64,000 nt of DNA from Ignavibacteriota bacterium (GTDB lineage Bacteria; Bacteroidota; Ignavibacteria; UBA10030; UBA6906), in assembly GCA_016707525.1 (NCBI GenBank), contig JADJHP010000010.1:1-64000 (forward strand), given 5' to 3'. The notes below the pieces were generated by a model. It saw nothing but the letters and a program-made list of their open reading frames with translations. It searched no databases and was not told where the DNA came from. The position numbers were made by a program, and so were the translations under genes. Positions 1 through 9,987 of this stretch are shown piece after piece (the first letter of the stretch is position 1; the number at the start of each line of letters is the position of its first letter).

Positions 1-2037
1 CCCGCGCAGACCGCGTTCCGGCGGTCCATCGATGGCCGCGCCATGCCGGCGGTTTCGTGTTCTGTACAACGCGATAGCGCGGGCGCCACCATCACGTGCC
101 GGCTCGATGCACGGAATGACGCGATCACGGCAGCATCGGTGTCGCTCGCAACATACACCGGTGCACACGTCGCCACGTTGCCCCTTGCGGATAACGGTCT
201 GCATGATGACGGTGTCGCGGGCGATGGCATCTGGGGAGGCTCTACGCGCATCCCCGTCTGCTCCTCTGGCCTGAAAGCGAGCGCCGTGCTCACCTACGCC
301 GGAGGTACGGAAGCCCGTTGGGAGAATGTTGCCGATCATATCACCACAGCCAGGCTGTCTGTGGTGTCGTTCGGCGTGGCGTCGGACAACATCAACAGCG
401 ACGGCATCGCGAACCCCGGCGAGAACGCTCGCTATGTGTTCGCGTTGAGGAATGATTCCCCCCTTGATCTCCGGATCTTGATCACACGTCCGAACCCGCT
501 CGCGAATAATGGAACGTACGCCATCCCCATGCTGCCCGGTCACGCGGTGTTCCGGCCTCGCTACGACGTGAACGATGCGGCAACATACTTCATCTTTGAC
601 GTCCCTGCGGGATACACGGACTCCACGGTGCACATCGAGATCGCTGACCACGGACGACAGTCTGAATGTGGCCCGACACCTGATCTTTCCCGTCCGTCCC
701 TTCCCCGCCACACCGTACGCGACACCGCTCGCCATGCGACAGGGAAGGCTTCCGGGGCGTATGCCGTCCAGATCGTGGATCCGACCCGGGTCAGGGACCA
801 TCTGTATGTCGTGAGGGGTGTCGATAGCGCCGGCGCAGTCGGAAGCTACACCGTGAAGGATTCGACGACGGGGGAAGTGGTGATCCCGCCGCATACGATC
901 CCGGATGAACTCGGACACACAAGCCCGGTCGTGGACGGCTTCAAAGTGCTCCGGGGAACGATCGATGTGCATCCCGGCATGAAGTCCTGGATGGTGCCGT
1001 CGGGCGTGCGCCGCTTCACGCCGGTGGGCGGGCTTAACCGCGTTGGGTTGGAGGGGTTCAGTGCTGCGAATGACACGGATGCGTACGATCCGGCGCGCGG
1101 AACGATCGGGGGCGATGCATCACCTTCGGGGGTCGGTACAACGCTCAGAGCGTCGGACTGTCATGCGGTGCTGCTCAAGCTCGCGGCGGTGGACAACGTG
1201 AATCTCTGGGACCCGAAGAGCGTGCCGGTTGATGCGAATCCTCCCGGTGCGTACCGGTATCTGGGTTCGGCAACATCCGCTGCAGGACAACCGGCGTTCG
1301 CCCCCTGGATCATCAACCGGGAAGCGGGGTATCCCTATCAGGACTACAATCACAGCGTGCCGTTCTCCGCGTGGGATATGACTGCGGATCCGCCGGTGCG
1401 CCTTGCGGTCGGACATATGGAGACCAATGTTGCCTCCGGACTCGTCGACGGCCGCTACTGGCCCGGATATTATCAGAATGTGGAGAACAGCCAGGCGTTG
1501 GAGTTTGCGTTCATATTCAGTGCCCCGTACACGGACACGCCGGATCCGGCACTCGCCGTGAACCTGTCCAACAACGCCGGCACACCGCTCATGTGGGTGA
1601 TGACGTGTGGCCGCCGCGAGGAAGCTCCCTGGGTGAAAGGCGATGAGTTCATGATCATCCCCCACCACATTCCGACCTCGCAGGATGCGTGGCTCTTCAA
1701 CCCCGCGGTGATCGCAGGAGTGCAGGGGTCCGAAAGCCCCACGTCGTTCGCGTTGCTCCAGAACTATCCGAACCCGTTCAACCCTGTGACGACGATACGG
1801 TACGAGCTTCCGGCGCAGAGCGAAGTGACGATCACGGTGTACGATGTGCTCGGCCGCGCGGTGCGGCATCTGGTACGCGAAGTGCAGCCCGCCGGGTCGC
1901 ACACGGTGTTGTGGCATGCGGATACCGATGCCGGCGGTACTGTTGCGAGTGGTGTGTACTTCTACCGGTACACCGCTGCGCGTTCCGACCGCAGCGGTCT
2001 GTACGAACGAACCATGAAGATGATCCTTCTCCGATGA
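1..2037 (+). CDS. T9SS-sorted surface protein, paralog copy 1 (5' truncated by window edge)
   Basis: The frame is open from the first base, and the sequence before the first Met already aligns with the paralogs at 9988 and 13539, so the true start lies upstream. The visible part carries an Ig-like region with the LxDDGxxxDGxxGDGIWGG motif (about 180-240), a conserved DNINSDGIANPGEN segment (about 390-425), and a C-terminal T9SS type A sorting domain from about 1765 (YPNPFNPVTTIRYELP, VYDVLGR, SGVYFYRY, ending MKMILLR). Such proteins are exported by the Sec system, then passed through the type IX machinery and attached or released at the cell surface. Between about 645 and 740 the reading frame is wrong: the paralog sequence (DDSxNVxRxxLxFPVRP) continues in the +1 frame and then returns, so two compensating indels are present. 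Molecular function is unknown. Confidence 0.85.
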   Translation, partial: PAQTAFRRSIDGRAMPAVSCSVQRDSAGATITCRLDARNDAITAASVSLATYTGAHVATLPLADNGLHDDGVAGDGIWGGSTRIPVCSSGLKASAVLTYAGGTEARWENVADHITTARLSVVSFGVASDNINSDGIANPGENARYVFALRNDSPLDLRILITRPNPLANNGTYAIPMLPGHAVFRPRYDVNDAATYFIFDVPAGYTDSTVHIEIADHGRQSECGPTPDLSRPSLPRHTVRDTARHATGKASGAYAVQIVDPTRVRDHLYVVRGVDSAGAVGSYTVKDSTTGEVVIPPHTIPDELGHTSPVVDGFKVLRGTIDVHPGMKSWMVPSGVRRFTPVGGLNRVGLEGFSAANDTDAYDPARGTIGGDASPSGVGTTLRASDCHAVLLKLAAVDNVNLWDPKSVPVDANPPGAYRYLGSATSAAGQPAFAPWIINREAGYPYQDYNHSVPFSAWDMTADPPVRLAVGHMETNVASGLVDGRYWPGYYQNVENSQALEFAFIFSAPYTDTPDPALAVNLSNNAGTPLMWVMTCGRREEAPWVKGDEFMIIPHHIPTSQDAWLFNPAVIAGVQGSESPTSFALLQNYPNPFNPVTTIRYELPAQSEVTITVYDVLGRAVRHLVREVQPAGSHTVLWHADTDAGGTVASGVYFYRYTAARSDRSGLYERTMKMILLR

Positions 2038-2263
2038 ACAGGAGATCTCCTCCATGCCATGACCAGGTGAGGCACGCCGGTACGTGAACGGCGGTCCTTC
2101 ACGGCGCCGCCGTTCTTGTGACTCGCTTGTGACATTCCCATGACATGTCCGGCCGGTGCACTCGCTATCATGTCCGCAAGGACACGGTGCCATGAAGAAG
2201 AAGAAGTGATTCGGTCGTGCACGGCAATCCCGGGACCTGACGACATGGCCCGCATCCTCAACG

Positions 2264-3586
2264 ATGCGCTGGCACATACGCGCAACCGCAGTACATGTGC
2301 ACGCCGGACCTGGGCTACCGCTTCGACTATTCCCGATCGACAGCACGAAGATCTTCTTCATGCCGGTCCTGCTCGGGGTGGGATGCCGGAACACATGCGA
2401 CTACTGCTGCATCGGGACCCTGTACAAGGGGCACTACTACCTGCGCAAGCTGCCGACCGTGCTTGACGAACTCGCAGAACTCCGCCGGAGAACCCGCCGG
2501 AGCGCTTTCGTCGAGACCAACAGCTACAACAACCGCGACTACCTCCGGCGTGTGTGCCGTGCGATGATCGACCGCGGGTTCCAATTCATCTGGGGCGCGC
2601 AGTCGACGGTCGATATCGGCGACGACCCGGAGACGCTTGCGCTGATGAGAAAGGCCGGATGCCGCGTGCTGTTCATCGGCATGGAGGCCATCGAGCAGAT
2701 GAACCTCGACGCGGTGCACAAGCCGTATGCGGTGTCCTCGTACGAGCGCAAGATCAGGACGATCCACGAGGCAGGGATCAGGATCGCGGGATTCTTCATG
2801 TATGGACTGGATGGCGACACCACAGCGACTGCCGCGCAGATGAGCAGGTTCATCATCCGGCATCGCATCGCATTACCCATGGTGAATGTCCTCGTTCCAA
2901 CGCCGGGTACCCCGCTCTACGAACGGCTCAAACGCGATGACCGGGTGCTGATGAAGGACGAGCAGGAATTCCTCACGAACAATCCCACATACAACTCCTC
3001 TTTCAACCTCTGTTTCTACAAGCCCCGGAACATGACCCCGGCGGAGGTGGAGGAGGGGTTCGTGGAACTGCTCGAGAAGGCTGTCGGATACTGGCAGGTC
3101 CTGCGGCGATCGGTCACCACCGACATCGCACTCTCCCTGTTCCTGCTCTATATGAACTATCTGTTCAGAAAGAATGTCTCACGCTCAGGAAACAGCGCAA
3201 TGAACAGCAGCTTCAACCCTCAGGCGGCCGGACGCTCCAGACGGCCGACGCGGCAGGACCCCGGCCCTGACAATGTTGCCATGGCCGACGGGTCGAACCA
3301 CGTGATCGAGGCAACACTCCTCCGCTATCTCCGCGAGGAATGCCTTCCCGGCAATGGATCCGTCACCGTAGGCCTCGACGACAACCTGTTCGACCGTGGG
3401 ATCGTGGATTCCGCCGGCCTGATCTCGTTCATCGGATTCATGGAAAAGGAGTTCGGCCTGACGATCCCGGACGAGGACCTCCTTCCGGACAACTTCATGT
3501 CGGTGGCGGCGATCGCCCGGTATGTCCGATCGCATCAACAGGAGCCCCATGGCAGCCAGCAGAAAATGTCTCGTCTGGGATCTTGA
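2264..3586 (+). CDS. Radical SAM enzyme joined to a C-terminal acyl carrier protein domain
   Basis: The N-terminal part is a radical SAM protein with a CRNTCDYC cluster motif (C41, C45, C48 counted from 2264) that would hold the 4Fe-4S cluster. It is followed by blocks typical of B12-dependent radical SAM enzymes (ETNSYNNRDYL, WGAQSTVDI, AGCRVLFIGMEA). The first ~25 residues look out of frame: QPQYMCTPDLGYRFDY in another frame reads naturally into PIDSTKIFF, so the 5' end is broken near 2335 and the start is unsure. No complete cobalamin-binding domain fits in the 230 bp after the preceding gene. From about 3281 the protein is an acyl carrier protein, with DSAGL as the phosphopantetheine serine site. 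No stop separates the two parts, so this is either a real fusion or a lost stop. It overlaps the next gene by 38 bp. Confidence 0.7.
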   Translation: MRWHIRATAVHVHAGPGLPLRLFPIDSTKIFFMPVLLGVGCRNTCDYCCIGTLYKGHYYLRKLPTVLDELAELRRRTRRSAFVETNSYNNRDYLRRVCRAMIDRGFQFIWGAQSTVDIGDDPETLALMRKAGCRVLFIGMEAIEQMNLDAVHKPYAVSSYERKIRTIHEAGIRIAGFFMYGLDGDTTATAAQMSRFIIRHRIALPMVNVLVPTPGTPLYERLKRDDRVLMKDEQEFLTNNPTYNSSFNLCFYKPRNMTPAEVEEGFVELLEKAVGYWQVLRRSVTTDIALSLFLLYMNYLFRKNVSRSGNSAMNSSFNPQAAGRSRRPTRQDPGPDNVAMADGSNHVIEATLLRYLREECLPGNGSVTVGLDDNLFDRGIVDSAGLISFIGFMEKEFGLTIPDEDLLPDNFMSVAAIARYVRSHQQEPHGSQQKMSRLGS

Positions 3587-4572
3587 CGACACCCTCTGGG
3601 ACGGCATCCGGCTCGAAGGGCCGGTGACGCTCAGGAAGGCGGTCGTCGAGGCGATCACGGAACTTGACCGCCGCGGCATTCTCCATTCCATCGCCAGCAG
3701 GGGCGAAGAGGACCTCGCGTTGGAGACGCTGAAGGAGTGCCGGGTCCGGGATCTCTTCCTCGTCCCGAAGATCAACTGGCTCCCGAAGTCGCAGAACATC
3801 ACGGCGATCGCACATGAACTGGGGATCTCCCTGGACGCAATGGCATTCATCGATGACGACGCATTCGAGCGTGAACAGGTGGCCCACATGCTCCCCGCGG
3901 TGATGACCATACCGGCCTTGCAGGCCCCGGAACTCCCCTCGCACCCTGCCTTTACACCCACAACGGCCAGTGCAGAGGCGGCACACCGCCGGCAGATGTA
4001 CCAGGCGGAAATGACCAGACGAAGCACGGAACATCAGTTCGCATCGCGGGAAGACTTCCTCGCCTCCTGTGCGATGACCCTGACGTTACGGGAGATGGCC
4101 CGGGAGGATATCCCCCGCGTCCTGGAGTTGATGACACGGACACATCAACTGAACACGACCGAGCATCGCCCATCCGCAGACCTCGAGGCGATCGTGACGT
4201 CAGATCACGGCGCGAGGAGCGTCGTCGTTGCCCGGCTCACCGACCGGTTCGGCGGCTACGGGATCATCGGTGTGGCCGTCGCGTCGAGGCAGGATGCACG
4301 ATGGGTGCTGGAGTATCTTGCACTTTCCTGCCGCGTGATGGGCCGTGGCATCGAACGGGCCATCCTGGGGACCCTCATCGGGCAGGTGATGCACACCGGA
4401 CAGATCGCCGTGGAGGCGGAATTCCGGGATACGGGCCGGAACCGGATGATGCGTGCACTCTACCAGATGATGGGATTCCTTCCTTCGGACCCCGATGCGC
4501 GTGGGATCGTGACCTTCCGCCTGAACCCGGCCTCCTGTGCTCGGAGTGCCATCATGGGTGCATGTCCAATGA
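3549..4572 (+). CDS. FkbH-like HAD-IIIC family protein with C-terminal acyltransferase-like domain
   Basis: The protein begins MAASRKCLVWDLDDTLWDG, with the HAD nucleophile motif DxDxT at D11-T15. It continues with SRGEEDLALETL and FIDDDAFER, typical of the FkbH family. From about residue 180 it looks like a GNAT-type domain (LREMAREDIPRVLELMTRTHQLN, LALSCRVMGRGIERAIL). FkbH proteins move a glyceryl unit from 1,3-bisphosphoglycerate to an acyl carrier protein in polyketide pathways; here the ACP is encoded just upstream, which supports that role by inference. It is a short form without the N-terminal SGNH-like part of long homologs. An in-frame Met at 3522 is possible but less likely. The reading frame runs on to 4673 without a stop. 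A one-base shift near 4540 would place TGA at 4570-4572, giving an ATGA overlap with the next start. Confidence 0.75.
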
Positions 4573-6081
4573 GAATTCTCCTCGTTGATATCCTCCGCAC
4601 CTCCTCGAGGAAGTGTGGCCGTCGGCCGAACACTCGCTCGGCTCATGTACCTCGCCGCGGCGGTCCGTCGTGAATTCGGCGACGGTATCGATGTCGCGAT
4701 CTGGACGCTCATCTCCAGTTCCCGTCAGCCCGACCAGGAACGGACGGAACTCCTGAAGCAGATGGAAGAGTACCGTCCGGACATTGTCGGCATCCGCTCC
4801 CTGTCGATCGGACAGGATGCGTATCATCGTGCGGCGCGGACGATCAAGGAGCGGGATCCGGAATGTCTGGTCGTAGCCGGCGGGCCGTATGGCACGGACG
4901 ATCCCGCGGGTGTGCTGTGCGATGGGTACACGGACTGCGTGGTCATCGGCGAAGGGGAGGTCACCTTCAATGAGCTCGTTCGCTGCGTGAAGAACGGCCT
5001 TCCCTGCAGGCGATCGCCGGGATCGTCCACCGCCGAACGGAACCATCATCCGGACAGAACCCGTGCCACGATCCAGGACCTCGAATCAGCGCCGATGCCG
5101 GACTACTCGTTGATCGACCCGAGCGCTTTTCCAACCGGTATCTCACGTTCACGTCGAAGATCTCGAAACCCCATGCCAACATCATGACCACCAGGGGGTG
5201 CCCGTACCGCTGCGCGTACTGTCACAACATCCTCGGGAAGACATTCCGGGTGCGCTCACCGGAACACGTCATGCGCGAGATCCGGATGATCCATGATACC
5301 TACGGGATCACGGACTTTCAGGTCATCGACGATATCTTCAATCTGGATATGGACCGCGCCAAGAAGATCTGCGATCTGATCGTCGGGAGCAGGTTGCCGC
5401 TCACGTTGTCGTTCCCGAATGCGATCCGCAGCGATCGCGTGGACGAGGAGCTCATCGACAAGATGGCGGCCGCGGGAACGAAGTTCATCTCGATCGCCAT
5501 CGAGACCGCATCGCCACGCCTGCAGCGGCTGATCCGGAAGAATCTCGATCTGGACAGGGCATTCAAGGCCATCGACACCATCACGCGCGTGGGGATCGTC
5601 ACGCGGGGCTTCTTCATGATCGGTTTCCCGACCGAAACTGAGGATGAAGCCCGGCAGACGATCGAATACGCCAAGGCATCGAGCCTGTGCGGGTGCAACG
5701 TTCTTCACGGTCGTCTACTTTCCCGGGACCGATCTGTACCGGATCGCCCGGTCGCTGGGGTACTTCACCGATCAACCGTTCAACGTGCAGGGACTATGTG
5801 AACGTCGGCGAGGGACCGTACGAAGATTCGATCTCGCAACGCTCACGGAGCTGAAGAAGAAGGCGATCTCGGGAGTTCGCTTTCACGCGGGAGCGTCTCA
5901 CAGGTCCTCCGGCTTCTCCTGGCTATTTCACACAACGGGAGATCGACGGCTTCCTCATGGCCTATGTGGTGAGCCCAGGGCGGCGCTGGACGACATCGAT
6001 GATCCGTATGTGCGGCAGATCCTGAAGCGCTACTTCGCCGTTGCGAACACCTTCTCAAAGAAGAATGAATTCTATGTCTGA
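4569..6081 (+). pseudogene. B12-binding-domain radical SAM enzyme, broken by several frameshifts
   Basis: Begins MRILLVDILRT and then shifts frame near 4605 to continue as a cobalamin-binding domain (LARLMYLAAAVRREFG, YRPDIVGIRSLSIG, VVAGGPYGTDDP, IGEGEVTFNELV). The radical SAM core follows in a third segment from about 5184 with TTRGCPYRCAYCHN (CxxxCxxC), FQVIDDIFNLD, ISIAIETASPRLQRLIRKN and FFMIGFPTETEDEARQT. A further shift near 5700 leads into FFTVVYFPGTDLYRIARSLGYF, and the tail DDPYVRQILKRYF is again in frame to the stop at 6079-6081. A stretch around 5880-5980 is probably also out of frame. The family carries out methyl transfer, ring contraction or other radical chemistry in natural-product, hopanoid and lipid pathways. 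At least four indels separate recognisable segments; all segments are well conserved, so sequence error is more likely than decay. Confidence 0.75.
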
Positions 6082-6985
6082 ACCGAAAGGCGCCGGAAGC
6101 ACCAGGGCGTTCTATGAACGCTATCACTTCCCCGGACATCGGCCCGTCGATCAGGACGGACTCATCTTCCTCCGGCATTTCTCGAAGGCACTCGAACAGC
6201 AGTGCAGGGACGACGCGCGGCGGCCCTGCCGTGTTCTGGACGCCGGATGCGGCACCGGCAATACGTCCGTATCGCTCGCCAGACGCCTTCACGGATGTCT
6301 CGTTCCAGGGGATCGACCGCTCGAGACGTTCGCTGGCCTCGGCGCGCGGTGCGGCACGATGCGAAGGGCTGAAGAATGTACGGTTTCGGGGATGGGACCT
6401 TCTTGTCCCGCTCTCCCGGGGACCGCTACGATATCGTGCTGTCTCTCGGTGTGTTGCATCATACGGCGGATATGGCGCGTGTGCTTCGTAACCTGCGCCG
6501 GGCGCTGAAGCGGCCGGGACTGCTGTTCCTTTGGATCTACGGGAAGCACGGGCGATACAACCACACGCTGACCCGGCGTGCCCTCGCATATCTCGTCGCA
6601 ACACTCCCCCCGCGGAAGGCACTGGATGTCGCAACGGCATTCGTCCACGATGGTGGCACCGGCCAGGCCCTTGCGGATCTTGTCGGGAAGGTCCCTGTGA
6701 CCGCCCTGCAGCGCGAGGCATTCGAAAGCCCGGTCTGGATCGCGGATCAATTCCTCGTTCCCCATGAGGACCTGCTTGACATGGAGGGGCTGCTTGCTCT
6801 GGTGCAACGAACGGGATTCACGGTCGAATGCGACATCGGGCGGCATGCGGTGAAGGAGGACTGGTGTGCGGTGCCAGTGCTCCGCGACCGTCTCCGGCGG
6901 TTACCAGCGCGTGAACAGTTGATCGTGCAGGACCTGCTTGCGAAACCCGAGCGATATTTCGTCATCCTTTCGTCCCACCGACTGA
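6065..6985 (+). pseudogene. SAM-dependent class I methyltransferase, frameshifted
   Basis: The N-terminus (FYERYHFPGHRPVDQDGLIFLRHF) leads to methyltransferase motif I, VLDAGCGTGNTS. Near 6290 the frame changes to give VSFQGIDRSRRSLASAR (motif II), then near 6410 it changes again to give GDRYDIVLSLGVLHHTADM and LRNLRRALKRPGLLFLWIYG, the motif IV and post-IV regions of Methyltransf_11/25-type enzymes. The natural end is probably TGA 6983-6985, reached after one more shift. Start choice is between ATG 6065 and ATG 6074, the latter overlapping the upstream stop. The protein likely methylates an intermediate or a partner substrate of the surrounding cluster; the acceptor cannot be told from sequence. 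It lies 13 bp before the carbamoyltransferase start. Confidence 0.75.
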
Positions 6986-6998
6986 GCGGAGCGCCGGC

Positions 6999-8839
6999 AT
7001 GTACGTCCTTGGCTATAGCGGCTTCACACGGGATGCCCGGCATGGGCAGGGAAGACGGAGTCCCTTCGCGAACACAGCCCGGGATCTTGACTCCCTCTTC
7101 GCGTTCAGGGATGGCGAGGTGCCGTTCCCTCTGTTCCCGCTCGGATACTTCGGACACGACGCCTCTGCGGCCCTTCTCCATGATGGGCGGGTGGTGGCCT
7201 GTGCCGCGGAGGAACGGTTCACGCGCGTGAAGTACTCCTGAACCTTGCCGGCAACACCCTCCTTCCCGTGAACGCCGTGCGCTATTGCATCGCCGAGGCA
7301 GGGATCACGATGGACGATGTGGATCTCGTCGCTCACTACTGTGCGTTCACTTCTGCCTGGTGGATCGCCGGTGCGATCTTCTGCGGCCGTTCCTGAGTGA
7401 CGCAGACCTCACCCGGCTCCGTGCATCGTACGGCGATGTCTATGAGGAGATGATGAGCCACGGATGCCGTGCACAGGCAGTTCACGGCAATGGCGGGTGC
7501 AGCCCGCGGTGTCTGGTGCCGGTCCGCCATCACCGTGCGCATGCCGCAAGCGCCTTCTTCCCGTCAGGGTTTCCGGAGGCCCCTGGTCGCCACGATGGAT
7601 GGCACCGGCGAGGTGGAAAGCGGCATGATCGCGGTCGGGAGTGGAGGAGCATCACGGAGATCGCGACGGCCTCTTTGCCGGCCTCGCTTGGCACCCTGTA
7701 TCTGATCATCACCGTCTTCCTCGGCTTCAGGAGTCTGGGGGACGAATACAAGGTGATGGGGCTTGCGTCGTATGGCGATCCGTCGCGATACAGGCGCGCG
7801 TTCGAACGGTTCGTGCAGCTCGGCCCGGACGGCACGTATGGAACCCCGCTTTTGCCTGGTGAAGCATTGAAGGACCATCTGCTGTCCGAACTCGGCCTGC
7901 CACGCGCGCCCGGAGAAGAGCTGGGATCGCGTCACGCGGACATCGCCGCGGCGCTTCAGGATGCGCTCCATCGGGCGGTCATGCATGTACTTGCCCATGC
8001 ACGCCATGAAACAGGACTGGATCGTCTCTGCCTTGGGGGGCGTGGCCCTCAACTGTACGCTCAACGGCGTGATCGCGCGCTCGGGTCTGTTCAAGCGGGT
8101 CTTGTGCAACCGCCTCGGGCGACGAGGGCTGGCATCGGTGCGGCATATGCGGCGTATCTGGAGGAGACCGGCGGGGAATTGCCCGATGATCGGCGGTGGA
8201 GCACGCGTACTGGGGACCGGGGTATGCTGACGGCGAGGTGATGAACGCCCTGCAGGAATTCTCGGACCGCGTGAGCTGCGTGCGCAGCGAAGATATCGTC
8301 AATGAGACGGCTGCGCGGCTGGCCTCAGGTCAGGTCGTGGGATGGTATCAGGGGAGAATGGAATTCGGGCCGCGGGCACTGGGGAACAGGAGCATTCTGG
8401 CGGATCCAAGGGATGCGGGGATGAAGGACAGGATCAACGAGAAGGTCAAGCGCCGGGAACAGTTCAGGCCCTTCGCTCCGGCCATCCCGTGCGAACGTGC
8501 CGCCGAGTTTTTTGATATGAGCGGACTGCCGGAGTCGCCCTTCATGCTCTTCACGGTGCCCGTGTGGGAACAGTGCAGAGCGGTCATTCCTGCTGTGACG
8601 CATGTTGACGGGACCGCCCGCCTCCAGACCGTAGCGCGGGCCACGAACCCCCGCTTCTGGGATCTGCTGCATGCCTTCGGCCGGCTGACCGGCGTACCGG
8701 TCTTGTTGAATACGTCGTTCAATGTCAGGAATGAACCGATCGTATGCACACCGCATGATGCCTGCGCATGCTTTGTATCGACGGAGATCGACTGCCTCGT
8801 CATCGTGACTACATCGCCACGAAACGGGTGCCGCAATGA
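6999..8839 (+). pseudogene. NodU/CmcH-family carbamoyltransferase, frameshifted
   Basis: Recognisable in order: MYVLGYSGFTRD and PLFPLGYFGHDASAALLHDG with AAEERFTR (frame of 6999-7241); LNLAGNTLLPVNAVRYCIAE and DDVDLVAHYCAFT just after; RHHRAHAASAFFPSGF near 7530; SLGDEYKVMGLASYGDP near 7740; and the C-terminal YrdC-like part VGWYQGRMEFGPRALGNRSI with EKVKRREQFRPFAPAI and LLNTSFNVRNEPIV. Several indels separate these. A final shift near 8810 restores DYIATKRVPQ and a TGA at 8837-8839 that overlaps the next ATG (ATGA), implying translational coupling. The family transfers carbamoyl groups from carbamoyl phosphate to hydroxyls of sugars or antibiotics, via a carbamoyl-adenylate. This points to a carbamoylated end product. 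GGAG lies 9 bases before the start. Confidence 0.85.
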
Positions 8840-9827
8840 CAGGGAAGACCGCACTCGTCACCGGCGCTTCGGGCTTCATCGGGCGGCACATGGTTTCCGC
8901 GCTCGCCGGCCGTGGGTATCAGGTGCGTGCCGGCATGCGGGATCCTGAGCATGGGACGGCCGGCGACGGTCAGGCCAATGTGACCCCGGTGCACATCGAG
9001 ATCCTCGACAGATCGACACTCTGCGCGGCGATGGAGGGGGTCGATGTCGTGTTTCACTTTGCGGCGCTCCTCGATCCCTCGAGATCGCGGGAAGAACTCT
9101 ATGCGGTGAACATCGACGGTACGCGCAATGTCTGGGAATGTGCTGCGGCGTGTGGTGTGGGCAAAGCGGTGTATTGTAGCAGCACGGCGGTGTATGGCCT
9201 TCTGACGCACAGGATGGCTCCGGTCACCGAGGGAACGAGCGCATGTGCCGTGGAACCGTATGGCCGGTCCAAGCTCCTTGGCGAAGAGGCGGCCCTGGAG
9301 GTTGCACGCCGGACCGGCCTCCATACGACCATCATCAGACCGGTGGCGGTGTTCGGTCCGGAGGAGCACACGCCGTTCGGCAGGGACTTCCGGGATGCGG
9401 CAATGTCGAGGATCCTTGTTGCCGGGGGATTTCAGGATCGGGAGTTCAGCTACGTGCATGTGGAGGATGTTGCGCATGCTGCCATGCATCTCGTTGAGTA
9501 TGATCACGCGAGCGGAGAGATCTACAACATTGCCGTCAGTGAGCCCGTTTCATTTGAAGAAGCCTTCACCACGTTCGTGCGGGTTCTGGAGAAGGCCGGG
9601 AGAAAGTATGCAAGGGTGCGGATGCTTGCCTCCATCTCATCGGTCCTTCACCGCGCACCGACACTGCTTGCATGGTTGACGTCGGTCGGGGGCAGAGGGT
9701 CTTCTTTCGTATCTGGCACCCGGGGTACGATGTGTCGTACTCCTCCGGCAAACTGCTCCGTACGTCGTCTTTCGCCTTCGCCATGCGGCGTTTGAAGGAG
9801 GTGCTCTCTTCCTGCATGCGGGAATGA
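8836..9827 (+). CDS. NAD-dependent epimerase/dehydratase (extended SDR), C-terminal frameshift
   Basis: Starts MTGKTALVTGASGFIG, with the Rossmann glycine motif G10-x2-G13-x2-G16, then VFHFAALLDPSRS, a CSSTAVYG block with the catalytic Ser/Thr region, Y142-x3-K146 (EPYGRSK), RPVAVFGPEE, and FSYVHVEDVAHA, all as in nucleotide-sugar epimerases/dehydratases. The open frame ends at 9795 with unrelated sequence after about 9690. Shifting one base there gives QRVFFRIWHPGYDVSYSSGK and MRRLKEVLSSCMRE, ending at TGA 9825-9827, which is a much better C-terminus. It is the last gene of the cluster and is coupled by ATGA to the carbamoyltransferase. Its likely role is to make or modify a sugar or hydroxy-acid unit; the substrate is unknown. 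Confidence 0.85.
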
Positions 9828-9864
9828 ACGATGCGGAGGTGGGGAGAAGAGTCGATCGGTGGTG

Positions 9865-9896
9865 TTTGACTTTGGACCCACCGCGGGGTATATTTC
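9865..9896 (+). promoter_or_regulatory. Candidate Bacteroidetes-type promoter before surface-protein copy 2
   Basis: TTTG at 9865-9868 and TATATTTC at 9889-9896 are 20 bases apart, close to the TTG-N17-20-TAnnTTTG consensus of Bacteroidota housekeeping promoters. It lies about 90 bases before ATG 9988, in the only sizeable gap between the biosynthetic cluster and the downstream surface-protein genes. The match is by eye only. Confidence 0.45.
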
Positions 9897-9987
9897 TCTC
9901 GCGATCTGCATACTGTGTGCTGCGAGACCTTGCGCACGGCGACCATGCCGGTGGCAGTGGGCCCGATGCTAAGGGGGGGGGCGTCCG

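Noticed and set aside
1120..2394. 424-codon minus-strand frame
   Set aside because: Antisense to surface-protein copy 1, no recognisable domain, low-complexity Arg/His composition.
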